Assembly (NCBI GenBank): GCA_028691175.1
Contig: JAQUZU010000076.1
Span: forward strand, 3,178-8,393
DNA length: 5,216 nucleotides
Reading direction: 5' to 3'
Source of the DNA: Candidatus Kapaibacterium sp.
GTDB taxonomy: Bacteria; Bacteroidota; Ignavibacteria; Kapaibacteriales; UBA2268
Part shown: one piece after another, positions 1-5,216 of the stretch
How the letters are laid out: every line of letters starts with the position of its first letter
How positions within the stretch are numbered: position 1 is the stretch's first letter
Notes under the pieces: model-generated
What the model was told of the DNA's origin: nothing
The model's database searches: none
The model's input: only the letters and a program-made list of their open reading frames with translations
Made by a program: the position numbers and the translations under genes

Positions 1-1
1 C

Positions 2-619
2 GCAGTCACGCCAAGCACGCCAATCAAACCGGAAATCCCCGAATATCTTCTTGCAATTTCCTCCCTAGACGAATTACACGATAAAATCTGCAACTGCATG
101 GCGTGTCCGCTGGGCAAAACGCGGAGAAATTTCGTTTTTGGAACGGGCAACCCGAATGCAGACATTTTGATTATCGGCGAAGGTCCCGGTGCAGAAGAAG
201 ATGCACAGGGCAAGCCGTTTGTAGGACGTTCCGGGCAGTTACTGACGAAAATTATTGAGGCGATAAAATTCACGCGAGACGAAGTTTTTATTGCGAACAT
301 CGTTAAGTGCCGCCCGCCGGAAAACAGACGTCCTGAAGTTAATGAAATCGACGCTTGCGAACCATATTTGAAACGACAGATCGACTTGATAAAACCGCAG
401 TTTATCCTTGCTTTAGGCTTAACTGCTGTAGATACATTATTTAAGAAGAAGCATAAAATGGGCGACATTCGCGGGAAACTGCAAAATTACCACGGCATTC
501 CGACTCTCGCGACATATCACCCCGCGGCGTTGCTCCGCAATCCGAATTTAAAACGAGACACCTGGGAAGATGTAAAATTTCTGCGTCGTCTCTATGATGA
601 AAAGAATGCAAATCAATAA
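2..619 (+). CDS. Family 4 (4Fe-4S) uracil-DNA glycosylase, 5'-truncated by the window edge
   Basis: This enzyme removes uracil from DNA in the first step of base excision repair. The frame is open from base 2, giving 205 residues with no start codon inside the window that could be the real one. The visible part begins with a Pro/Thr-containing linker (about residues 1-13 of the fragment), common ahead of the catalytic domain in this family. Four cysteines match the iron-sulfur ligand pattern: C32-x2-C35, then C103 and C119, the last two within KCRPPENRRP...C. The glycosylase motifs are GEGPGAEED (residues 60-68) and HPAALLRNP (173-181). The ATG at 98 encodes the Met between the first two cluster cysteines, so starting there would lose a ligand; it is not the start. 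Family and product are near certain. The gene lies 29 nt upstream of ddl and may be cotranscribed with it. Confidence 0.93.
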   Translation, partial: AVTPSTPIKPEIPEYLLAISSLDELHDKICNCMACPLGKTRRNFVFGTGNPNADILIIGEGPGAEEDAQGKPFVGRSGQLLTKIIEAIKFTRDEVFIANIVKCRPPENRRPEVNEIDACEPYLKRQIDLIKPQFILALGLTAVDTLFKKKHKMGDIRGKLQNYHGIPTLATYHPAALLRNPNLKRDTWEDVKFLRRLYDEKNANQ

Positions 620-648
620 TTAAACATATAATAAAAAACAGGACTATT

Positions 649-1689
649 ATGAATATAGCAGTACTTTGCGGCGGTATTTCCACCGAAAGAAACGTATCTC
701 TCGCAGGCGGAAAGGCAGTCTGCCTCGCACTCAAAGCATTAGGTCATTTTCCGCTAATGATCGACCCGGCAAAAGGCACATCATGCCTAATCAATTTTGA
801 AACTTTTACCCCGGAAACGAACGTTACACCAACAAAAGAAGAATTGATGCAACTGAAACCGAGAAATTTGATGGAATGCCTTTCGATGCCGATTTTTAAT
901 CAAATCGATCTGGCATTTATAGTTTTACATGGCAAATACGGCGAAGATGGCGTTATCCAGGCATTACTCGAAGCACGCGGAATCCCATATACAGGTAGCG
1001 AAGTCAAAGCCAGTGCTCTCGCAATGGACAAGAACACATCGAAATTAATTTTTGCTGCAGCCGGCTTGCAGGTTGCACAGGGCTATCCGATCAGACAAGA
1101 AAATTTCAACAATACGGAATATCATCAAGCCCTGAAAGCCGAACTTGGCAACAAAATTGTAGTGAAACCAAACGACCAGGGTTCTTCAGTCGGCGTTACA
1201 ATTATTGAAAACGGCAATATCGACGATCTCGGTAATGCAATTCGCACTGCAGGTCTCTATTCGGAGACGGTTGTTGTGGAACGCTTCATTCCGGGACGCG
1301 AAATAACGGTTGGTCTCATTAATGGTCAGACTTTGCCGGTAGTAGAAATCGCACCGGAAGGCGGCTGGTATGATTTCAAGCATAAATACACTCACGGACA
1401 CACCGGCTATCAATGTCCGGCAGCAATTCCGGAGGACGTAGCAGAATTTGCGATGAACTGTGCCCGCACGGCTTATTTCGCACTTGGTTGCGACGGTTTT
1501 GCGCGTGCCGACTTCAGATTAAACGAGGACAACGTGCCAATCATTATTGAAATGAACACAATTCCGGGCTTTACCGATAGTTCACTTGTACCGATGGCGG
1601 CAAAATCAATCGGCATAGAATTTCCTGAATTATGTCAGCGAATTATTAACGTTGCAGTCGAGAAATACAATAAGAGAAATGCAAAATAA
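649..1689 (+). CDS. ddl: D-alanine--D-alanine ligase
   Basis: This cytoplasmic ATP-grasp enzyme joins two D-alanines to make the dipeptide used by MurF in peptidoglycan precursor synthesis. The 346-aa length fits the family. The N-terminal loop GGISTERNVS holds Glu13, which aligns with E. coli DdlB Glu15. HGKYGEDG (94-101) follows, then the ATP-grasp KPNDQGSSVGV (173-183), ERFIPGREITVG (211-222), and the omega-loop YDFKHKY ending at Tyr247 (DdlB Tyr216). Metal ligands are likely Asp288, Glu301 and Asn303, in FARADFR and EMNTIPGFT. A Tyr in the omega loop, rather than the His of VanA-type ligases, argues for D-Ala-D-Ala and not D-Ala-D-Lac. The N-terminal domain carries an extra segment (about residues 45-84) compared with DdlB. 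A weak AGGA at 640-643 sits 5 nt before the ATG. The stop overlaps the next start (TAATG). Confidence 0.97.
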   Translation: MNIAVLCGGISTERNVSLAGGKAVCLALKALGHFPLMIDPAKGTSCLINFETFTPETNVTPTKEELMQLKPRNLMECLSMPIFNQIDLAFIVLHGKYGEDGVIQALLEARGIPYTGSEVKASALAMDKNTSKLIFAAAGLQVAQGYPIRQENFNNTEYHQALKAELGNKIVVKPNDQGSSVGVTIIENGNIDDLGNAIRTAGLYSETVVVERFIPGREITVGLINGQTLPVVEIAPEGGWYDFKHKYTHGHTGYQCPAAIPEDVAEFAMNCARTAYFALGCDGFARADFRLNEDNVPIIIEMNTIPGFTDSSLVPMAAKSIGIEFPELCQRIINVAVEKYNKRNAK

Positions 1690-2681
1690 TGAAAGATATA
1701 GATTTATACGGACTGGGCAACGGCTTAGTTGACTTGCAATATCAGATTTCTGATGAAGCAATCCGGGAAATCGGGTTGAAAAAAGGTGAAATGCGTTTGG
1801 TCGAAAATATCGACCAAACCGCTTTGCTAAAGGCACTCGAAGGCAAATCGCGCAACACCTGCTCCGGTGGCTCCGGTGCAAACACAATAATCGGTTTCGC
1901 CGGATTCGGCGGAAAAGCCAGCTATACTACTGTTCTCGGCAACGACGCTCTCGGAAAATTTTATAAAGACGAATTTAAGCAAATGGGCATCGACCTCTAT
2001 GCTCCAATGTGGGAAAGCGAACCGACCGGCACATGTTGCGTACTGATTTCGCCGGACGGCGAGCGCACGATGAATACTTCACTTGCGGCGACAGCACACC
2101 TTGCTCCGGAACATGTAAACGAAGAGTGGATCAAACGCTCAAAATGGCTCTATCTCGAAGGCTATAAATTCACGCACGAACTCAGCACCGAAGCTCTTTT
2201 CCGTGCTGCAGAATTAGCAAAAAAACACGATACGAAAATTGCCATAACTTTTTCTGACGTGTTTATAACAGAAACATTTCATGTGCAACTCGAACGAGCA
2301 GTCAAAATGTGCGATTTAGTATTCTGCAACGAAGCAGAAGCACAGTCTTTTACCGGCGAAAAAACAACAAACGCCGCTTTCCGACGTCTATGTGAAATGG
2401 TTCCGAATGTTGTGGTAACTCTCGGCAAAAAAGGTAGCATGATAATGTGGAACAACGAAGTTATCGAAATTCCATGCTATCCGGCTACAGCAGTAGATTC
2501 GACCGGTGCAGGCGATATGTATGCCGCGGGATTTTTCTACGGCATAATAAAGTTGAATTCTGCAAAACTTGCCGGACATCTTGCTTCTTACGCCTCCTCG
2601 CGAGTTGTATCGCAGCTTGGTGCCAGATTGCACGAAAACCACACAGAAATCAGAGACAAAATAATAGAGACAATCAAATAA
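1689..2681 (+). CDS. PfkB/ribokinase-family kinase, adenosine-kinase-like
   Basis: This is a cytoplasmic kinase that should transfer phosphate from ATP to the hydroxymethyl group of a sugar or nucleoside. The 330 aa are typical of the PfkB family. The N-terminal GLGNGLVDLQ (8-17) is the first strand with the substrate-binding Asp15. SGGSGANTIIGFAGFGG (59-75) is PfkB signature 1, and CNEAEAQSFTG (213-223) is the NxxE-type region. VDSTGAGD (269-276) is signature 2, the anion hole, with Asp276 as catalytic base. The overall wording is closest to the adenosine-kinase-like subgroup, but the substrate cannot be fixed from sequence; ribokinase- or fructokinase-like activity is possible. The ATG shares one base with the ddl stop (TAATG) and has no clear Shine-Dalgarno, so translation is probably coupled to ddl. 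I see no functional link to cell-wall synthesis beyond position. Confidence 0.93.
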   Translation: MKDIDLYGLGNGLVDLQYQISDEAIREIGLKKGEMRLVENIDQTALLKALEGKSRNTCSGGSGANTIIGFAGFGGKASYTTVLGNDALGKFYKDEFKQMGIDLYAPMWESEPTGTCCVLISPDGERTMNTSLAATAHLAPEHVNEEWIKRSKWLYLEGYKFTHELSTEALFRAAELAKKHDTKIAITFSDVFITETFHVQLERAVKMCDLVFCNEAEAQSFTGEKTTNAAFRRLCEMVPNVVVTLGKKGSMIMWNNEVIEIPCYPATAVDSTGAGDMYAAGFFYGIIKLNSAKLAGHLASYASSRVVSQLGARLHENHTEIRDKIIETIK

Positions 2682-2694
2682 TACGATAAAAAAC

Positions 2695-4041
2695 ATGAAA
2701 CGAACATCCTATATTATTATACTGATTTGCATGTTATGCACAGGTGATTTATTCGCACAGTCCGGCATGCGCTTTCCGGAATTATCAAAAAAATTAGAAG
2801 CATATTTTGCCGATGAGTTAATTCAAGATATTCACGACGAACTGCCGGACAACGACAGCTATCAGATATGGGGATGGGACGTTGGAGACTTTTCGGGCGA
2901 CGGTTACTACGACCTCGCCCTAACTGTCAAATTTTTACGCGATAAACGCAAAATCATGCAAGTCTACTTATTTGTAGATAATGACGGATTTATCTCGAAA
3001 GTCGGGCAATTTCCATACGAATACTTTGAATTACCGCTTGAAATCGGCGTATCAATCAAGCAAAATGCCTGCTTTGTAACGAAAAAGCGCAAGCAATTCG
3101 ATTGGGTAATAAAAGGTTATCGTTTCGACAATGGTGCATTGATTTTATTAGATGATTTCCAGACATATCGTCAAAATCAATATACAGTCGAAAAACACAA
3201 AAATTATTCTACATGCGTAAGCGAGACAAAATATATTTTGACCAGCAACAACAACACTGTTTTTGAAGCAAAATATGTTACAATTCCAAGTTACGAACGG
3301 GGACGCACGGTATACAAGGGATATGCAAATTCGGTTTCAACGTCTTTCCCGGAATTCGTGTTTGACGGTGCATTTTACTATCAAGGCGACGAAGATGCAA
3401 AATATGATATTCGTTCAAACTTCGACAGCGAAAACCTATACTTTTCCATCAATATTGCAGACGACGAAGTAGTATCGACGCGCTGCGACACATGTTGTGG
3501 CGACAACATCGAATTATGGTTCGATTTTTATCCGCTACTAACCGGTCAGGACAGACTTTTGAAAGACGTAACAAAGGGCAAGAAAATCAACCCGCGCTCC
3601 GAAGCCGATACTTCGATATATTCAATCACGTTTTCGCCCGGAGATTTTCTTGAAATTCCGCCATTTGTAAAAGGCGTAAAATCAACGGATAGTGTTTCGC
3701 TTGAGCAAAAACTCGCGGTCAACCGCATCAAAATTGTAACAGCACTAAACAAATCCGGATATAATTTAAAACTCAAAATCCCGTTTGAAGTATTTGGAAT
3801 TGATCTGTATCCCGCCGAAGAAATGGTCTCCACCGATATCGGCTTCACATTAATCGTGAATGACATAGACAACGAGTTTCGACCGGAAGAAACAGCACGA
3901 ATCGCCACATCGCAATTCAACCAAAAAATTCCGGCTTCATTCGGCGAACTTACGCTCATTCCGACCGGAATGTGGTATGGCGAAGCAGAAAACGTCTATC
4001 ACGACGAAATTCTCAAATTGCTAAACGAGAACGGATTTTAA
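2695..4041 (+). CDS. Secreted protein with FG-GAP-like loop and C-terminal CBM9/DOMON-like domain, function unknown
   Basis: I do not recognise this 448-aa protein as a named family. Residues 1-21 form a Sec signal peptide: a basic MKR, a hydrophobic core, and likely cleavage at LFA|QS. No good lipobox is present, so the protein is probably periplasmic or exported rather than a lipoprotein. Around residues 59-80, WGWDVGDFSGDGYYDLAL resembles an FG-GAP/VCBS or EF-hand-like calcium loop (Asp65, Ser67, Asp69, Asp73). The C-terminal half (about 220-425) has the order of a CBM9-like/DOMON beta sandwich: DSENLYFSINIADDE (244-258), DNIELWFDF (270-278), LKLKIPFEVFGI (358-369) and IGFTLIVNDID (382-392). 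Mature cysteines are few (126, 174, 264, 267, 268), with three in CDTCC just before the ELWFD strand. The start lies 13 nt after the kinase stop with no Shine-Dalgarno. The fold call is moderate; carbohydrate binding is not shown and no catalytic motif is visible. Confidence 0.85.
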   Translation: MKRTSYIIILICMLCTGDLFAQSGMRFPELSKKLEAYFADELIQDIHDELPDNDSYQIWGWDVGDFSGDGYYDLALTVKFLRDKRKIMQVYLFVDNDGFISKVGQFPYEYFELPLEIGVSIKQNACFVTKKRKQFDWVIKGYRFDNGALILLDDFQTYRQNQYTVEKHKNYSTCVSETKYILTSNNNTVFEAKYVTIPSYERGRTVYKGYANSVSTSFPEFVFDGAFYYQGDEDAKYDIRSNFDSENLYFSINIADDEVVSTRCDTCCGDNIELWFDFYPLLTGQDRLLKDVTKGKKINPRSEADTSIYSITFSPGDFLEIPPFVKGVKSTDSVSLEQKLAVNRIKIVTALNKSGYNLKLKIPFEVFGIDLYPAEEMVSTDIGFTLIVNDIDNEFRPEETARIATSQFNQKIPASFGELTLIPTGMWYGEAENVYHDEILKLLNENGF

Positions 4042-4069
4042 AGAAAAAATTATTATTGCAATTTTTTCT
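4042..4069 (+). terminator. Perfect AT-rich inverted repeat at the end of the secreted-protein gene, possible terminator
   Basis: AGAAAAAATT (4042-4051) and AATTTTTTCT (4060-4069) are exact reverse complements separated by an 8-nt loop (4052-4059). The repeat begins at the last base but one of the stop codon TAA (4039-4041 precedes it directly). The stem has only one G-C pair per arm, and the T-run lies inside the 3' arm instead of after it, so as a terminator it would be weak. It may instead be an mRNA 3'-end structure, or work in either direction because the palindrome is symmetric. The position between two transcription units supports a termination role. Confidence 0.4.
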
Positions 4070-4162
4070 CATAATTATTTGCATTTTTTCCAATATTTTT
4101 TATCAGTTAGCGTCTTTTATATACGCTTATACGTAAGGAATTTCAATAAACAAACATAAAAA
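4070..4162 (+). promoter_or_regulatory. Probable rpoD promoter and untranslated leader region
   Basis: This AT-rich stretch lies between the inverted repeat and rpoD and has no coding potential. It contains TATACG twice, at 4120-4125 and 4128-4133, either of which could serve as a -10-type element. A TTTG at 4078-4081 could be a -33 element of the Bacteroidota type, but no good matching TAnnTTTG partner follows at the usual distance. AAGGA at 4135-4139 is too far (23 nt) from the ATG to be a normal Shine-Dalgarno. The last 20 bases before the ATG are very A-rich, as in SD-independent leaders. The exact promoter cannot be assigned from sequence. Confidence 0.3.
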
Positions 4163-5023
4163 ATGAGAATAACCAAGCAATATACTAATCGCGAAAGTCA
4201 ATCGCTCGATAAATACCTGCAAGAGATAGGTCGAGTTGAGTTACTCGAACCTGATGACGAAATAACTTTAGCTCAATCGATAAAAAAAGGCGGTTACGAA
4301 GGTGGTCGCTCGCTTGAAAGATTGGTTAAAGCGAATCTTCGTTTCGTAGTATCTGTTGCAAAGCAATATCAGAACCAGGGGCTTTCTCTCGGCGATTTGA
4401 TAAATGAAGGAAATTTAGGACTGATCAAAGCAGCTCGCCGTTTCGACGAAACTCGCGGGTTTAAGTTCATTTCATACGCGGTATGGTGGATCAGACAGTC
4501 AATTTTGCAAGCATTAGCAGAGCAAAGCCGTATCGTAAGATTACCGCTTAACAGGGTTGGTGCTTTAAACAAAATCGGCAAAAAATTTAGCGAGTTGGAG
4601 CAAAAATACGAACGCGAACCGACCGCTGCAGAACTTGCCGAAAATCTAGAAATGACTATGCCGGAAATTGCTGAAACGATTAAAATTTCAGGCAGACATC
4701 TTTCTGTAGATGCTCCGTTTGTACAGGGCGAGGACAATCGTTTGCTCGATATTCTCCCGAACGAACAGCAACCGCCACCGGATTCTGAGCTTATCCGCGA
4801 ATCATTGCGCGAAGAAGTAAAACAGGTATTGACTACTCTCAGCCCGCGTGAAGGCGAAGTGATACGCTTATATTTCGGTTTGGACGGTCAGGCACTTACT
4901 CTCGAAGAAATCGGAGAAAAATTCAATCTTACTCGCGAACGAGTCCGCCAGATAAAAGAAAAGGCGATCAGACGCTTGCGTCATGCTTCCCGTTCGAAGA
5001 GCCTGAGGACATACCTCGGATAA
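4163..5023 (+). CDS. rpoD: Primary (housekeeping) sigma-70 factor, short FCB-type lacking region 1.1
   Basis: This protein directs core RNA polymerase to housekeeping promoters. At 286 aa it is much shorter than E. coli RpoD because region 1.1 and the non-conserved insertion are absent, which is normal for Bacteroidota and relatives. Region 1.2 is at about 13-43 (SLDKYLQEIGR...). Region 2 is at about 50-120, with NEGNLGLIKA and the promoter-melting/-10 recognition stretch KFISYAVWWIRQSILQALAEQ. Region 3 runs from about 128 to 205, including the 3.2 finger VDAPFVQGEDNRLLDIL. Region 4 is at about 217-282, with the -35-binding helix-turn-helix TLEEIGEKFNLTRERVRQIKEKA (246-268). An in-frame TAA two codons upstream (4157-4159) makes the ATG at 4163 the first possible start. 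The linker between regions 1.2 and 2.1 (KKGGYEGGRSLERL) looks about three residues longer than in related sigma factors I recall. A strong terminator follows. Confidence 0.96.
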   Translation: MRITKQYTNRESQSLDKYLQEIGRVELLEPDDEITLAQSIKKGGYEGGRSLERLVKANLRFVVSVAKQYQNQGLSLGDLINEGNLGLIKAARRFDETRGFKFISYAVWWIRQSILQALAEQSRIVRLPLNRVGALNKIGKKFSELEQKYEREPTAAELAENLEMTMPEIAETIKISGRHLSVDAPFVQGEDNRLLDILPNEQQPPPDSELIRESLREEVKQVLTTLSPREGEVIRLYFGLDGQALTLEEIGEKFNLTRERVRQIKEKAIRRLRHASRSKSLRTYLG

Positions 5024-5042
5024 TTTTATTTTTGATCATAAG

Positions 5043-5090
5043 AAAAGGAGGATCATTGAACGTAGTCGAGATGCCTCCTTTTTTTCGTTT
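5043..5090 (+). terminator. Intrinsic (Rho-independent) terminator after rpoD
   Basis: AAAAGGAGG (5043-5051) pairs with CCTCCTTTT (5074-5082). The stem can be continued by CAT (5054-5056) with ATG (5071-5073) across a 2-nt bulge. The 3' arm runs straight into a T-tract (5079-5085) followed by CGTTTTTG. Five consecutive G/C-containing pairs at the top of the lower stem and the T-run make this a standard terminator, placed 20 nt after the rpoD stop. The apical part holds TTGAACGTAGTCGA (5056-5069). GGAGG here is part of the stem and is not a ribosome binding site: the next start codon is 66 nt away. Confidence 0.88.
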
Positions 5091-5116
5091 TTGTATTATA
5101 AAACTTAATTAGACAA

Positions 5117-5216
5117 ATGGAAGAAACGAAACCACAACATATAGCTCGTCCGGACTGGTTAAAGATCAAGACGCCGGGCGGGAAAAATTTTGCACAAGTT
5201 AAAAGCATGTTGCACA
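5117..5216 (+). CDS. lipA: Lipoyl synthase, N-terminal fragment (3' end outside the window)
   Basis: Lipoyl synthase is a radical-SAM enzyme that inserts two sulfur atoms into octanoyl groups on lipoyl-dependent enzymes such as pyruvate dehydrogenase and glycine cleavage H protein. Only 33 codons are present. The stretch RPDWLKIKTPGGKNFAQVKSML matches the conserved N-terminal RPxWLKvKlPxGxNFxxVKxxL that precedes the first cluster cysteines of LipA. The cysteines themselves lie beyond the window, so catalytic competence cannot be judged. An in-frame TAA at 5099-5101 limits the start to the ATG at 5117. The leader before it is A-rich with no Shine-Dalgarno. The gene is in the same direction as rpoD but lies beyond its terminator, so it needs either its own promoter or read-through. 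Confidence 0.88.
   Translation, partial: MEETKPQHIARPDWLKIKTPGGKNFAQVKSMLH

Noticed and set aside
441..734. Minus-strand open frame of 97 codons across the udg-ddl junction
   Set aside because: It overlaps two well-supported genes, and its product has no recognisable motif; it is a shadow frame.
649..1689. VanA-type D-Ala-D-Lac ligase (glycopeptide resistance)
   Set aside because: The omega loop has Tyr247 in the DdlB Tyr216 position rather than the VanA His, and there are no vanH/vanX neighbours.
3546..3959. Minus-strand open frame of 137 codons inside the secreted-protein gene
   Set aside because: The plus strand encodes a protein with signal peptide and domain-like motifs through this region; the antisense product shows no family features and no leader.
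4369..4737. Minus-strand open frame of 122 codons inside rpoD
   Set aside because: It is antisense to the conserved sigma regions 2 and 3, so its openness follows from codon use in rpoD.
5046..5051. AGGAGG as a ribosome binding site
   Set aside because: It is the 5' arm of the terminator stem, and no start codon follows at usable spacing with an open frame; lipA starts 66 nt downstream.
5090..5116. TATTAT (5094-5099) as the -10 box of a lipA promoter
   Set aside because: No acceptable -35 or TTTG element lies at the right distance; the corresponding region is the terminator hairpin. A promoter may exist but cannot be supported.
1..5216. Mobile element, CRISPR array, defence island or biosynthetic cluster
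   Set aside because: No transposase, integrase, direct-repeat array, terminal repeats or tRNA were seen; the genes are housekeeping plus one secreted protein, all co-directional.

Overview
The window looks like ordinary chromosomal DNA from a bacterium of the Bacteroidota/Chlorobiota/Ignavibacteriota (FCB) group. The best evidence is the primary sigma factor at 4163-5023. It is short (286 aa), lacks region 1.1, and has the region 2 and 3.2 wording typical of that group. The A-rich leaders with few Shine-Dalgarno sequences in front of most genes agree with this. Assignment below phylum is not possible from the sequence alone.

Layout, all on the + strand. Positions 2-619 are the 3' part of a family 4 (4Fe-4S) uracil-DNA glycosylase whose start lies outside the window. 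After 29 nt comes ddl (649-1689), D-alanine--D-alanine ligase. Its stop codon overlaps by one base the start of a PfkB/adenosine-kinase-like sugar or nucleoside kinase (1689-2681). After 13 nt comes a secreted protein of unknown function (2695-4041) with a signal peptide, an FG-GAP/EF-hand-like acidic loop and a C-terminal CBM9/DOMON-like beta domain. These four genes are packed tightly enough to be one transcription unit, although their functions (DNA repair, peptidoglycan precursor synthesis, sugar/nucleoside phosphorylation, envelope or secreted protein) do not form one pathway.

A 121-nt AT-rich gap (4042-4162) separates this unit from rpoD. It opens with a perfect 10-bp inverted repeat right at the preceding stop codon and probably carries the rpoD promoter. 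rpoD (4163-5023) is followed by a 93-nt gap holding a convincing intrinsic terminator (5043-5090). The start of lipA (lipoyl synthase, 5117 to the window end) follows.

I found no mobile element, CRISPR array, tRNA, rRNA or defence system, and no convincing new multi-gene system. The least explained items are the secreted CBM9-like protein with its CxxCC cluster and the TTGAACGTAGTCGA core in the loop of the rpoD terminator.
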